From a virus, in the IMG/VR virus record IMGVR_UViG_3300028025_006053, positions 1-33,442 of that record: a stretch of DNA of 33,442 bases. One strand, given 5' to 3'. Positions 8,678-17,351 of this stretch are shown here, piece after piece (position 1 is the first letter of the stretch; every line of letters starts with the position of its first letter). The translations under genes and the position numbers were made by a program. The notes beneath the pieces were generated by a model that had not been told where the DNA came from, ran no database searches, and saw nothing but the letters and a program-made list of their open reading frames with translations.

Positions 8678-9331
8678 ATGAAAAAATGCAATTCATGCTT
8701 GGAGGAATATCCTTACGATATGTTCCATGTTAAACGAGCGTCGGCTGATGGTTACAATAATGTATGTAAACCATGTAAAAAGATCAAGAACGATTTATTT
8801 TATTCAAAAAACCGCGAATCAAAATTAGTATACCAAAAGGAATACAGGGAGAAAAACAAGGAAGTAGTAGATGCGTATAAAAAGGAATACAACAAAACAT
8901 ACTCACCCAAGTACTACGAAAAAAACAGAGAAAAGAAACTAGCGTATAGTTACAAGTACCATAGGGAACGTAAAAAAACAGACGAAAATTTTAGACTAGC
9001 ATCTCTGCTAAGAACCCGTTTTCACCATGCCCTTAAAAATGGCCACAAGATGAAATCGGTAATCAAATTAGTAGGATGTACTATTGAAGAATTTAGACTG
9101 TATCTTGAATCTTTGTTTTATCCTGAAATGACTTGGGAAAATCACGGGGATATCTGGGAGATAGACCATATATTACCGTGTGCTTCATTTGATTTAACGT
9201 TATTAGAAGAACAGAAAAAATGTTTCCATTATTCAAACCATCAACCGTTGTTTAAAACTACCAAAATAGCCGAATCTTTGGGTTATTATGATATAGAAGG
9301 AAACAGGAACAAGTTACATAAAACCAACTAA
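8678..9331 (+). CDS. Free-standing HNH homing endonuclease with zinc ribbon
   Basis: A 217-residue endonuclease. The N-terminus has two CxxC pairs (Cys4/Cys7 and Cys30/Cys33), a treble-clef-like zinc ribbon common in phage HNH proteins. A highly basic helical linker of repeated YxKEYxxKN segments (about 45-100) probably binds DNA. The catalytic HNH domain is at about 155-200: WEIDHILPCASF with the metal-binding His, then the NHQPL motif. Such proteins cut at or near their own locus and spread by recombination. It sits between complete uvsX and exonuclease genes, so it is free-standing rather than intron-borne. Base composition is more AT-rich than in its neighbours, and a late-type motif precedes it. 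Confidence 0.88.
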   Translation: MKKCNSCLEEYPYDMFHVKRASADGYNNVCKPCKKIKNDLFYSKNRESKLVYQKEYREKNKEVVDAYKKEYNKTYSPKYYEKNREKKLAYSYKYHRERKKTDENFRLASLLRTRFHHALKNGHKMKSVIKLVGCTIEEFRLYLESLFYPEMTWENHGDIWEIDHILPCASFDLTLLEEQKKCFHYSNHQPLFKTTKIAESLGYYDIEGNRNKLHKTN

Positions 9332-9350
9332 ATTAAAATTCAAAAAAGTT

Positions 9351-10379
9351 ATGAGCAAACAACTACTAGACCTCCTCAACAATATCACCCCGGAAAGTGA
9401 GTCACCATCATCCGAAAGAATACTACTCTGCGACGGATTAAATCTATTCTTCCGCAACTTCTCAGCGATAAACGCAGTAAACTCCAATGGTGCGCACATT
9501 GGGGGGGTCGGTGGTTTTCTCCGCTCATTAGGCGCGTTAATGCGCCAAATACAACCCACTAAGGTATACATGGTGTTCGATGGACAAGGTTCATCAAACA
9601 ACAGAAAAAACATCATCCCAGAGTACAAGTCATCCCGTAATTTGACTCGAGTAACAAAACACGAATTGTTCGACAATTTAGAGGACGAGGACGAATCGAA
9701 AATATCTCAAATTGTACGCATCATCCAATACCTCAAAACACTACCAGTACATACTGTTACTCGTAACGGTGTTGAGGCGGATGATATTATCGCATATTTA
9801 GCGCATACGTTGCCTCAAAACGCAGACGATCGAGTGTTCATAGTATCTAGCGACAAGGACTATCTCCAATTGGTAACGCAACAAATTATCGTTTACCGTC
9901 CAATTGAAAAAGAATATTACACGGACGCTACAGTAATGGAAAAATTCAACATACCCCCATACAACTTTATACTATATAAAGTACTGATGGGGGATAATTC
10001 AGATGGTGTATCTGGTATCAAAGGGTTGGGTCCAAAGAAACTACTCAAGCTATTCCCTGAACTTATGGGAGAATATTTATCGCTTGATGGATTACTGGAC
10101 ATATGCGAAACCAAACTAGAGGAACATATAGTATATGCTCGTGTACTACACGATATAGAGGCAATACGAAACAAATATACCGTAATGGACTTAGCTAATC
10201 CTATGATGAGCGAGGCAGACAAACTATTCATTGATGGGTTTGTTGCAACATCACAAACCAATTTCGACCCAGATACATTTGTGGAAATGTACCACGATGA
10301 TCAAATGGGTGGGTTAATTAGGAATGTGGAAGGTTGGATTCAAACAACATTTAGAGATCTTTTGCTACCGCAAAATTAA
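9351..10379 (+). CDS. 5'-3' exonuclease / RNase H (FEN-type)
   Basis: A 342-residue member of the FEN/5'-3' exonuclease family, equivalent to T4 RNase H, which removes RNA primers from lagging-strand fragments. Conserved acidic sites appear in order: ILLCDGLNLFFRNF (first metal Asp), VYMVFDGQGSSNNR, NGVEADDIIAYLAH, VSSDKDYLQL and MGDNSDGVSGIKGLGPKK, the last being the helix-hairpin-helix DNA-binding region. Length fits the family. The start GTTATGAGC at 9351 follows the HNH gene by 19 bases. It is grouped with UvsX and the helicase, consistent with fork processing. Confidence 0.88.
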   Translation: MSKQLLDLLNNITPESESPSSERILLCDGLNLFFRNFSAINAVNSNGAHIGGVGGFLRSLGALMRQIQPTKVYMVFDGQGSSNNRKNIIPEYKSSRNLTRVTKHELFDNLEDEDESKISQIVRIIQYLKTLPVHTVTRNGVEADDIIAYLAHTLPQNADDRVFIVSSDKDYLQLVTQQIIVYRPIEKEYYTDATVMEKFNIPPYNFILYKVLMGDNSDGVSGIKGLGPKKLLKLFPELMGEYLSLDGLLDICETKLEEHIVYARVLHDIEAIRNKYTVMDLANPMMSEADKLFIDGFVATSQTNFDPDTFVEMYHDDQMGGLIRNVEGWIQTTFRDLLLPQN

Positions 10380-10391
10380 TTCATATATTCA
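10361..10391 (+). promoter_or_regulatory. Promoter for the replicative helicase gene
   Basis: TTTG at 10361-10364 inside the 3' end of the exonuclease gene, a 19-base spacer, then TATATTCA at 10384-10391, 18 bases before the ATG at 10410. A short inverted repeat (TTTTGC / GCAAAA) overlaps the -33 element. Confidence 0.5.
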
Positions 10392-10409
10392 TAATAAAAG
10401 TTATATAAA

Positions 10410-11771
10410 ATGACGTTAAGCAGCATGGAGGAATATGGCCACTCATACCAATTAAAGGTAGTGGCTGCCCTACTAAACGATAAAACGTTTGTACAGAACA
10501 TCTCAGATGTACTAAACGACGAGTATTTCTCCAATCCAGCACTCAAGTGGATTGTAAACGAGATAATTCGCTACTACAACAAATATCACACGGTAATCAC
10601 CATGGATATATTGAAGGTGGAAATGAAAAAAGTGGAGAACGATGTACTCAAGGTTGCCATCAAAGAACAACTGCGCGAGGCATACCGCGAAGACATTACC
10701 GATTTAGAGTACGTGCAAGAGGAATTTAGCACGTTCTGCAAAAATCAACAACTTAAACGTGCATTATTATCTAGTGTAGATTTACTTAAAGCAGGCGACT
10801 ATGATTCAATCAAGTACATGATTGAAGCGGCCATGAAAGCAGGACAAGACAAGAATATAGGCCACGAGTACAAGAAAGACGTAGAATCACGATACAGAGA
10901 AGACCATAGAACAGTGGTACCCACACCATGGAAACCAATCAACGATTTAGTTCAAGATGGACTAGGCAACGGCGATTTAGGCCTCATATTTGGTAACCCA
11001 GGTGGCGGTAAATCATGGACACTAATTGCATTAGGTGGTTATGCTGTACAAAACGGATTCAACGTTATACACTACACACTAGAGTTGAGCGAGGCCTATA
11101 CAGGTAGACGATACGATGCATTTTTCACTGGTATACCAGTTGATCAACTGGACAAAAACAAAGACAAAGTGGAAGTATCCACTGTGGATTTACCAGGTGA
11201 GTTAATCATTCGTGAGTTTGCTATGGGTAAAACCACAATCAACACAATAGAGGCACACGTTAAGAAGGTTATCGATTTGGGTATTAAACCAGATCTAATC
11301 ATTATCGACTATTTGGATTTATTATCATCAAAGAAAAGAAACGTAGATGGTAAAGGCGAAATAGACGATATTTATACTAGCGCAAAAGGTTTAGCACGCG
11401 AATTAAACATACCAATTTGGTCTGTATCGCAGGTTAATCGTACGGGTGCCAAAGACAATGTCATAGAGGGCGACAAGGCCGCGGGTAGTTATAACAAAGT
11501 GATGCTGGCCGATATAGCAATGTCGTTATCACGCAAGAAAGAAGACAAAGTTGATGGTACAGGTAGGTTCCACATCATGAAAAACCGTTATGGGATGGAT
11601 GGTATGACATTCAATGTCAACATCAACACATCAAATGGTAAAATGGAAATTGGCGAAATGTATGATGAGGAAAACGATGCACCGCCTACGAGACAATCGA
11701 AGAAGTACGAGGATTTCGATGAGCTAGACCGACAAATGTTATCAAACAAATTTTTTGAACTAAACACGTAA
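10410..11771 (+). CDS. 41: Replicative DNA helicase, gp41/DnaB-like
   Basis: A 453-residue hexameric helicase of the DnaB/gp41 type, which unwinds the fork 5' to 3' on the lagging strand. An N-terminal helical domain (1-150) precedes a RecA-like motor. Walker A is GNPGGGKS at 195-202 and Walker B is PDLIIIDYLDLL at about 295-305. SVSQVNRTG and the later SLSRKKED fit the sensor and arginine-finger regions. No primase domain is fused, and no separate gp61-like primase is seen in the window. It has a promoter inside the preceding gene and is followed after three bases by nrdB. The T4 gp41 label is used for the family; equivalence is likely. Confidence 0.88.
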   Translation: MTLSSMEEYGHSYQLKVVAALLNDKTFVQNISDVLNDEYFSNPALKWIVNEIIRYYNKYHTVITMDILKVEMKKVENDVLKVAIKEQLREAYREDITDLEYVQEEFSTFCKNQQLKRALLSSVDLLKAGDYDSIKYMIEAAMKAGQDKNIGHEYKKDVESRYREDHRTVVPTPWKPINDLVQDGLGNGDLGLIFGNPGGGKSWTLIALGGYAVQNGFNVIHYTLELSEAYTGRRYDAFFTGIPVDQLDKNKDKVEVSTVDLPGELIIREFAMGKTTINTIEAHVKKVIDLGIKPDLIIIDYLDLLSSKKRNVDGKGEIDDIYTSAKGLARELNIPIWSVSQVNRTGAKDNVIEGDKAAGSYNKVMLADIAMSLSRKKEDKVDGTGRFHIMKNRYGMDGMTFNVNINTSNGKMEIGEMYDEENDAPPTRQSKKYEDFDELDRQMLSNKFFELNT

Positions 11772-11774
11772 ATT

Positions 11775-12728
11775 ATGGCATTAACAGAACCACGTTTATT
11801 TTACAAACCATTCGAGTACCCACAAGCATTTGAGTTCTACAAAAACCAGCACAGGGTGCATTGGCTTGCAGACGAGATCCCATTAGCATCTGATTTAGCC
11901 GATTGGAAAGGCAAATTAACCGAATCGGAAAAAAATCTAGTGGGCAACATATTGAAATCGTTCGCCCAAACAGAAGTACACGTAAACGATTATTGGTCAA
12001 CAAAAGTATCGGCATGGTTCCCTAAACCGGAAATCCAAGCAGCTGCTCGCGCATGTGCTGATTTCGAGTCGATACACGCTGAAAGCTATTTCCGCTTAAA
12101 CGAGGAACTTGGCTTAGACAATATAGTGGAATTCATGGAAGACCCATCAATCGCAAACAAACTAGAGCGATTGATTGAAACACCAGGAAACACATTAGAG
12201 GAACGTGCATTATCATTAGCTATATTTTCAGCATTTACTGAAGGTGTAAACTTATTCTCATCATTCGCTATATTGATGTCATTTCAGTTACGTAACCTAA
12301 TGAAAGGAACTGGGCAAATTGTAGAATATTCAGTACGAGACGAATCATTGCACTCACAATTCGGTTGCTGGTTATTCAGAATACTAATGGACGAGAACCC
12401 AGAGCTAGGCTCACCAAAATTCACACAATCAGTATATGAGGCATGTGATTTATCGGTACAATTGGAATTCGATTTCATCGACAAAGCATTCGAGATGGGC
12501 GATATTGAAGGGTTATCTAAATCGCAATTGAAGAATTTCATCAAGGAACGCGCCAACCAAAAATTGATTGAGTTGGGATATAACCGTTTATACAACGATA
12601 TTGATCCAAACCTAATTAAACAGATGGATTGGTTTGGGCATTTAACAAGTGGTGTTAGTCACACCGATTTCTTTTCCACCAGGAGCACAGATTACTCCAA
12701 ATCCACAGCAGATTGGAGCGACTTATAA
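11775..12728 (+). CDS. nrdB: Class I ribonucleotide reductase small subunit
   Basis: A 317-residue radical-generating beta subunit. It supplies the radical that NrdA uses to reduce ribonucleotides to dNTPs. Metal ligands can be placed at Glu67, Glu98, His101, Glu158, Glu190 and His193, and the radical Tyr at 105 (FESIHAESYFRL). Ligand spacing is close to NrdF-type proteins. The first ligand is Glu (QTEVHVNDYW) where classical class Ia and Ib enzymes have Asp; class Ic enzymes share that Glu but lack the Tyr. It follows the helicase by three bases and precedes nrdA by 19, so helicase and reductase are probably one operon. Confidence 0.93.
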   Translation: MALTEPRLFYKPFEYPQAFEFYKNQHRVHWLADEIPLASDLADWKGKLTESEKNLVGNILKSFAQTEVHVNDYWSTKVSAWFPKPEIQAAARACADFESIHAESYFRLNEELGLDNIVEFMEDPSIANKLERLIETPGNTLEERALSLAIFSAFTEGVNLFSSFAILMSFQLRNLMKGTGQIVEYSVRDESLHSQFGCWLFRILMDENPELGSPKFTQSVYEACDLSVQLEFDFIDKAFEMGDIEGLSKSQLKNFIKERANQKLIELGYNRLYNDIDPNLIKQMDWFGHLTSGVSHTDFFSTRSTDYSKSTADWSDL

Positions 12729-12747
12729 TTAAACAAAACAAACATAT

Positions 12748-14475
12748 ATGAGCAAAATAAACGTAGATACAACAAACTGGGTAAAACATCGTGATTACCC
12801 AGCATGGTTGGACTCGATTGGGATGGCCACTATCTCACAAGGTTACTTATTGCCACACGAGAATGTATTCAAAGCATTTACACGTGTATCTAAAGCAGCA
12901 TCTCGCCGTTTAAAACGCAAAGATTTGCAACCATACTTCTACGAGGCAATGGAAAAAAATTGGTTGTGTTTAGCATCACCAGTGTTATCTAACCTAGGAA
13001 CAGAACGTGGTATGCCAATATCGTGTTTCGGTATTGACGTACATGATTCAATCGATGGTATTGCAAATTCAAACGCAGAACTAATGCGTTTGGGTGCCTC
13101 TGGTGGTGGTGTAGGTATTGGCGTATCTAACATTAGAGGACGTGGTAAAGAAATCACTGGGAATGGTGTATCGGAAGGTGTTGTTCCATGGTGCAAGATA
13201 TTCGACTCGACCATACTAGCAACAAACCAGGGTTCTGTTAGACGAGGTGCAGCATCAGTTAACCTATCGATTAACCACCCAGACATTGAAGAATTCTTGG
13301 GCATTAGACGACCAAAAGGGGATGTAAACAGACAATGTTTGAACCTACATCAGTGTGTTGTAATCGATGACGCGTTCATGAACCGTGTAGAGGAAAAAGA
13401 CCCACACGCAATTAAATTGTGGGGTGAGATACTTAAAACGCGATTGGAAACAGGTGAACCATACATCATGTTCGAGGACAATGTAAACAATGCAAATCCA
13501 GAGGCATATAAAAACAACGGCCTTCGCGTATCTATGTCCAATATCTGTAGTGAAATCGTGTTGTATACCTCGGAACTTCATTCATTCATCTGTTGTTTAT
13601 CGTCATTAAATTTAGCAAAATGGGACGAGTGGAAAGACTACAAGTTCGCAAACGGAATGGATTTAGCTGAACTGTCATGTTGGTTTTTAGAGGGTGTATT
13701 GCAAGAATTTATCGATCGCTCAAAGAACGTGAAGCTGATGGAAAACACATACCGTTCAGCTGTAAAAGGTAGAGCAATTGGTATTGGTGTATTGGGATGG
13801 CATACGTTTTTACAGGAAAAAGGTATCCCATTTGCTGGGTTACAAGCCAATTCATACACAAAAATCATGTTCGAGTTTATTGAGCAAGGTGCATTACGCG
13901 CATCTAGAGCACAAGCTGAACTATATGGTGAACCAGAATGGTGTAGAGGAACAGGATTGCGCCACACACACCATTTAGCAGTTGCACCTACTGTATCGAA
14001 TGCAAACATTTCAGGTGGCGTATCAGCATCAATTGAGCCTATTCCATCAAACATATACAACTTGAAAACAGCAAAAGGTACATTCATCAAGAAAAATCCT
14101 GTGCTTGAGCGTGTGTTAGAGAAAAAAGGATACAACATTGACAGCGTTTGGAAACAAATCCAGGAAGACAAAGGAAGTGTACTCAATCTGCCCGACTATA
14201 TCTTATCACCAGAAGAAAAAGAGGTGTTCTTGACGTTCAAGGAAATTAACCCGTTCGAGATAGTTAGACAAAACGGTATACGTCAAAAATATGTTGACCA
14301 AGCCATTTCACTTAACCTTATGTTTGATCCAAACACACCACCAAAAGTAATTAGCGAAGTGCACAAATTAGCATGGCGTGAAGGTATCAAAACATTGTAT
14401 TATTGCCGTAGCGAAAGCTCATTGAGAGGCGATAGCATCGCAACAGATACAGAATGTATCAGCTGCCACGCATAA
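12748..14475 (+). CDS. nrdA: Class I ribonucleotide reductase large subunit
   Basis: A 575-residue catalytic alpha subunit. Active-site elements are present: PISCFGI (first redox Cys), the SNICSEI loop (Asn, thiyl Cys, Glu) and CCLSSLNLA (second redox Cys). The C-terminus ends ECISCHA, the swinging CxxC that passes electrons from thioredoxin or glutaredoxin. At 575 residues it is well below the roughly 750 typical of NrdA; it starts close to the catalytic domain, so the N-terminal ATP-cone that senses dATP is absent and activity would not be shut off by dATP. That suits a phage building large dNTP pools. A thioredoxin-like reductant is encoded at 30151. A strong terminator follows. Confidence 0.93.
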   Translation: MSKINVDTTNWVKHRDYPAWLDSIGMATISQGYLLPHENVFKAFTRVSKAASRRLKRKDLQPYFYEAMEKNWLCLASPVLSNLGTERGMPISCFGIDVHDSIDGIANSNAELMRLGASGGGVGIGVSNIRGRGKEITGNGVSEGVVPWCKIFDSTILATNQGSVRRGAASVNLSINHPDIEEFLGIRRPKGDVNRQCLNLHQCVVIDDAFMNRVEEKDPHAIKLWGEILKTRLETGEPYIMFEDNVNNANPEAYKNNGLRVSMSNICSEIVLYTSELHSFICCLSSLNLAKWDEWKDYKFANGMDLAELSCWFLEGVLQEFIDRSKNVKLMENTYRSAVKGRAIGIGVLGWHTFLQEKGIPFAGLQANSYTKIMFEFIEQGALRASRAQAELYGEPEWCRGTGLRHTHHLAVAPTVSNANISGGVSASIEPIPSNIYNLKTAKGTFIKKNPVLERVLEKKGYNIDSVWKQIQEDKGSVLNLPDYILSPEEKEVFLTFKEINPFEIVRQNGIRQKYVDQAISLNLMFDPNTPPKVISEVHKLAWREGIKTLYYCRSESSLRGDSIATDTECISCHA

Positions 14476-14489
14476 GCATTCCTCCATAT

Positions 14490-14514
14490 AGCCACCTTCA
14501 AAAGGTGGCTTTTT
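14490..14514 (+). terminator. Intrinsic terminator after nrdA
   Basis: A nine-base-pair stem AGCCACCTT (14490-14498) / AAGGTGGCT (14502-14510) with a three-base loop is followed by a T run. It ends the helicase-nrdB-nrdA operon. A similar GCCACC/GGTGGC terminator occurs at 16459. Confidence 0.85.
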
Positions 14515-14603
14515 CTCTCCTCTGTCATATGTATAAACAAAAGCACATTGTGGTTACTCCACATTTGCGTTGTGGATATGTATAATTATTGAAATAATGT
14601 AAC

Positions 14604-15311
14604 ATGGAGGAAATCATCAAAGCCATCATCAACAAACTAGGCACTATGCCACCCCTACTAGCATTTATATTTATCGCAATCATTGGAGCGGGATATTTAT
14701 TCAAAGATGTAATTGTAGAAAAAATTCGCTCTATACGATGGTTTAGCAAGCAATCCCACGAGAAAACAGAATTCGAGTTGGACGATTTGAAAAACCACGA
14801 CATTTTCAACGTGATTGAGGATGTGCGATTAACCATCAAACACCACCATTTCGATGGTGATGTAATCAAAACAAAAGTATTCCACGATTTCATTAACATT
14901 ATGTTAAACGAGATACGCAACGGAATGAAACAAATTATTGTTACCACAATTGATTTAGACAAAAACGAGGAGGTTGTGCGCGATGAGCTTAAACTACACG
15001 TAATGAAATCGCTCAACATGATTGTTGATCGTTACTGTGGTGAGGGAAAAACCCATTTACTCAACAAAGGTATACCATACGATGATGCAGAATATATTGT
15101 AGCATTATTCGAGGAATGGAGAGCAGAAACACGCCTTGGCATCAACAACAGAATATCAGCTGTGTTCGCATCTAGTTTCTACCCAGACAATTTCACCAGA
15201 TTGTTGGCAGTATTCGAGATCATTAGCGTGTCAGTGTCACTGATACCAAAGGATGGTGTGCGCTCATTTGAGGATATGAACGGTAAATTTAAAACAATCA
15301 AATACAACTAA
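14604..15311 (+). CDS. Membrane-anchored protein of unknown function
   Basis: A 235-residue protein with one N-terminal membrane segment (about 14-36, PLLAFIFIAIIGAGYLF) followed by a charged, mostly helical soluble domain of about 190 residues. The soluble part contains FNVIEDVRLTIKHHHFDGDV and many Lys/Glu pairs, suggesting a helical bundle or coiled coil. There is no lipobox or catalytic motif. It starts the late-looking block that holds the fibre-like and lysis genes. The upstream 128 bases hold the nrdA terminator, a small inverted repeat and a late-like TATGTATAA (14528-14536), but no TTG/TAnnTT promoter I can support. Function is unknown. Confidence 0.6.
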   Translation: MEEIIKAIINKLGTMPPLLAFIFIAIIGAGYLFKDVIVEKIRSIRWFSKQSHEKTEFELDDLKNHDIFNVIEDVRLTIKHHHFDGDVIKTKVFHDFINIMLNEIRNGMKQIIVTTIDLDKNEEVVRDELKLHVMKSLNMIVDRYCGEGKTHLLNKGIPYDDAEYIVALFEEWRAETRLGINNRISAVFASSFYPDNFTRLLAVFEIISVSVSLIPKDGVRSFEDMNGKFKTIKYN

Positions 15312-15320
15312 TATTTATAT
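15312..15320 (+). promoter_or_regulatory. Late-type promoter motif before the fibre-like gene
   Basis: TATTTATAT immediately follows the preceding stop codon and lies 61 bases before the ATG at 15382, further away than for the other copies. The intervening A-rich leader holds no other promoter I can support. Confidence 0.35.
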
Positions 15321-15381
15321 TACGGAATAGCAAACAATATAGGGCAAAAATATATTGTAAAACTTAAAAAAACAATTTTAT

Positions 15382-16206
15382 ATGGCAATTTATTCAAACG
15401 GTCAAGTTGGCTGGTTTAGTGGAATACTTCCACCTGATGCAGATGCACAAGCATTCATAACTGCAGCCAACATTACCAACATAACACAACAATCAGCAAT
15501 TGATACTTTAGTTAAATCTCTCAAATCAGCTAACATTTGGACTAAGATGAAGGCGGTATATCCATTCGTGGGTGGTACAGCAGCACAGCATAGATTCAAC
15601 CTTAAATCTCCAGGTACAACCGCTGCGGATTTCTATTTAGATTTCAATGGTGGAGGTACACATGGGCCAAACGGATACCAACCAAATGGTAATTCATATG
15701 CTGACACCAAATTAAACGTGTCATTGAATATGAACCGAAATAGTACCCATTTATCTTATTATTCAACAACAGATAATGCTGCCGGTTCAACAGGTGAAAT
15801 AGGTGCATTAACTACATCCCCTGTTCAATATAGTCATATGCATTTATATTATACTGGGGGGAGTTTCATAAATAGATTTATGCCTATTATAAACACTACT
15901 GTAGTTGAAAGTTCCAACATCATGACAAATTCAATAGGTCACTATATTGGTAATAGAGCAACAAATAAAATAATCGTAGCATATAAAAATGGGGCACTAG
16001 TAATGTTAGCAAACAATAATGATTCTGCAACTTTACCAAACTTGAACTATTATATAGGTGCTTTAAACATTAATGGAAGTCCAAGTAACTATACATCAAG
16101 AAATTGTGCCTTTGCATCAATTGGTGACGGTTTAACAGACTCAGAAGCATCAGCATTCTACACAGCTGTACAAACATTCCAAACCACACTAGGTAGACAA
16201 GTTTAA
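15382..16206 (+). CDS. Putative tail fibre or surface adhesin
   Basis: A 274-residue protein rich in Asn, Thr, Ser and Gly, with few charged residues, typical of secreted or virion-surface proteins. The N-terminal part (AFITAANITNITQQSAIDTL, then KAVYPFVGGTAAQHRFNLK) is a pattern I associate with structural proteins of marine phages. The remainder looks like a beta-sandwich (laminin-G or lectin-like) with FYLDFNGGGTHGPNGY and a final FASIGDGLTDSEASAFYTAV helix. There is no signal peptide, as expected for a virion protein. It follows a late-type motif and precedes the lysis genes. Receptor binding is inference; another virion decoration role is possible. Confidence 0.6.
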   Translation: MAIYSNGQVGWFSGILPPDADAQAFITAANITNITQQSAIDTLVKSLKSANIWTKMKAVYPFVGGTAAQHRFNLKSPGTTAADFYLDFNGGGTHGPNGYQPNGNSYADTKLNVSLNMNRNSTHLSYYSTTDNAAGSTGEIGALTTSPVQYSHMHLYYTGGSFINRFMPIINTTVVESSNIMTNSIGHYIGNRATNKIIVAYKNGALVMLANNNDSATLPNLNYYIGALNINGSPSNYTSRNCAFASIGDGLTDSEASAFYTAVQTFQTTLGRQV

Positions 16207-16227
16207 CCCATTAATCCTATATAATAC

Positions 16228-16446
16228 ATGGAAAACGTATACAAATTAACAATCGAACAAAAAGACCAATTAATCGGTCAAACATGGGATGGTGTTCAAT
16301 ATTTCAACCCTGTATTGGACGCAGACGGAAACTGGTTCATCTCAGCAGAGGAAGTAAACGGATGTACACACCAAGGTACAAACGAGTGGATTCACGATTT
16401 ACCCCTTATCCCATACAACCCAGTTGCGGTCAATTTACCATTCTAA
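16228..16446 (+). CDS. Small protein downstream of the fibre-like gene
   Basis: A 72-residue protein, 21 bases after the fibre-like gene and before a terminator. It contains LIGQTWDGVQYFNPVLDADG followed by WFISAEEVNGC, which could be a small beta domain. No membrane segment or catalytic motif is visible. Small genes placed directly after fibre genes often encode assembly chaperones or tip proteins, so such a role is plausible but unproven. It is probably cotranscribed with the fibre-like gene, since the next transcription stop is the hairpin at 16459. Confidence 0.6.
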   Translation: MENVYKLTIEQKDQLIGQTWDGVQYFNPVLDADGNWFISAEEVNGCTHQGTNEWIHDLPLIPYNPVAVNLPF

Positions 16447-16458
16447 TTCAACACAAAC

Positions 16459-16487
16459 AAAGCCACCCCACAAAGGTGGCTTTCTCT
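16459..16487 (+). terminator. Intrinsic terminator before the lysis cassette
   Basis: A nine-base-pair stem AAAGCCACC (16459-16467) / GGTGGCTTT (16475-16483) with a seven-base loop is followed by pyrimidine-rich sequence. A late-type motif starts seven bases further on, so the fibre and lysis transcripts are probably separate. Confidence 0.75.
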
Positions 16488-16493
16488 CTGCCA

Positions 16494-16502
16494 TATTTAT
16501 AA
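16494..16502 (+). promoter_or_regulatory. Late-type promoter motif before the lysis cassette
   Basis: TATTTATAA lies 12 bases before the ATG at 16515, the same spacing as before the gp53-like gene (469-477 and 490). No TTG/TAnnTT promoter is present, so this motif is the best candidate driver of holin, endolysin and peptidase at the late stage. Confidence 0.5.
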
Positions 16503-16514
16503 ACAAAACATATC

Positions 16515-16718
16515 ATGAGAAAACCTATCAAACGTTACTACGCGCCAACTCCAAAAAAATGGAGAAAAATAGGCGACGCGCTATTAGCGGTATCAACTAC
16601 AATCACCGCATCTGCTATTGCAAACCACACAGATTGGTTAGCATATACATCACTTGCACTAGGTGTAGTTGGTAAGTTTTTAACCAATCTATTCACAGAC
16701 GAAACAGCAAAACCATGA
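16515..16718 (+). CDS. Holin-like small membrane protein
   Basis: A 67-residue protein with a strongly basic N-terminus (KRYYAPTPKKWRK) and two probable membrane segments (about 19-36 and 42-60), then a short polar tail. Size, topology and position directly before the endolysin gene, which it overlaps by four bases (ATGA), match holins, which permeabilise the inner membrane at a set time. No family signature is recognised, so the assignment rests on context. It is preceded by a late-type motif and a terminator, so the cassette looks like its own transcription unit. Confidence 0.65.
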   Translation: MRKPIKRYYAPTPKKWRKIGDALLAVSTTITASAIANHTDWLAYTSLALGVVGKFLTNLFTDETAKP

Positions 16719-17344
16719 GCCTCAAAGCACTACAAGAGAAAATAGGCGTATTGGCGGATGGTGCTTTTGGACCAAAAACACTCAAAGTAGCATCAGCATA
16801 CTTCAAGTTCACCCCAGAACGCGCAGCACATTTTTTCGGGCAAGTAGCAACCGAAACCGGTAATTTCGAGAAATTCGCGGAGAATTTAAACTATTCGGCA
16901 ACCGGCCTACAAAACACATTCGGAAAATATTTCCCGGGCAACATCGAGGAACAGTACGCTCGCCAACCAGAGAAAATCGCGAACCGAGTATACGCAAACA
17001 GAATGGGCAACGGTAGTGAGGCAAGTGGGGATGGATGGAAATACCGTGGACGTGGTGCGTTACAATTGACCGGCAAATCAAACTACCAAGCATTTGCACT
17101 ATACGTAAAAAACGCAGCCATACTGGATAATCCAGATCTAGTTGCAACCACATACTCATTCGAGTCAGCTATGTTTTATTTCGAGACAAACAAGCTGTGG
17201 CAATACACAACATGCGTTGATCATGTGAATATACTCAAGTTATCGCGCGCTATAAACATAGGTAACGCTAACTCAACAGCCGCACCGCACGGATTAACGG
17301 AACGCGTTTTATACACAGAAAAATTTTATTCTTGGCTAAAATAA
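16715..17344 (+). CDS. GH19 endolysin with N-terminal wall-binding motif
   Basis: A 209-residue endolysin. Residues 1-30 carry a short peptidoglycan-binding-like repeat (LQEKIGVLADGAFGPKTLK). The GH19 domain follows: ATETGNFEKFAENLNYS with candidate catalytic Glu47 and Glu56, then GWKYRGRGALQLTG at 107-120. GH19 phage lysins hydrolyse glycan strands of peptidoglycan. There is no signal peptide, so export would depend on the adjacent holin-like protein. The gene overlaps the holin-like gene and is followed after seven bases by an M15 peptidase, so a glycosidase and a peptidase are made together. It shares its domain family with the baseplate protein at 3340 but the two are clearly diverged. 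Confidence 0.87.
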   Translation: MSLKALQEKIGVLADGAFGPKTLKVASAYFKFTPERAAHFFGQVATETGNFEKFAENLNYSATGLQNTFGKYFPGNIEEQYARQPEKIANRVYANRMGNGSEASGDGWKYRGRGALQLTGKSNYQAFALYVKNAAILDNPDLVATTYSFESAMFYFETNKLWQYTTCVDHVNILKLSRAINIGNANSTAAPHGLTERVLYTEKFYSWLK

Positions 17345-17351
17345 ACATACC

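Noticed and set aside
8611-9350. Group I intron carrying the HNH gene
   Set aside because: uvsX and the exonuclease gene are each complete on either side, so nothing is interrupted; the same holds for queC and the GIY-YIG gene.
14515-14603. Short frame starting at 14529 (18 codons) before the membrane protein
   Set aside because: Very short, no coding signature, and it overlaps a small inverted repeat; treated as untranslated leader.
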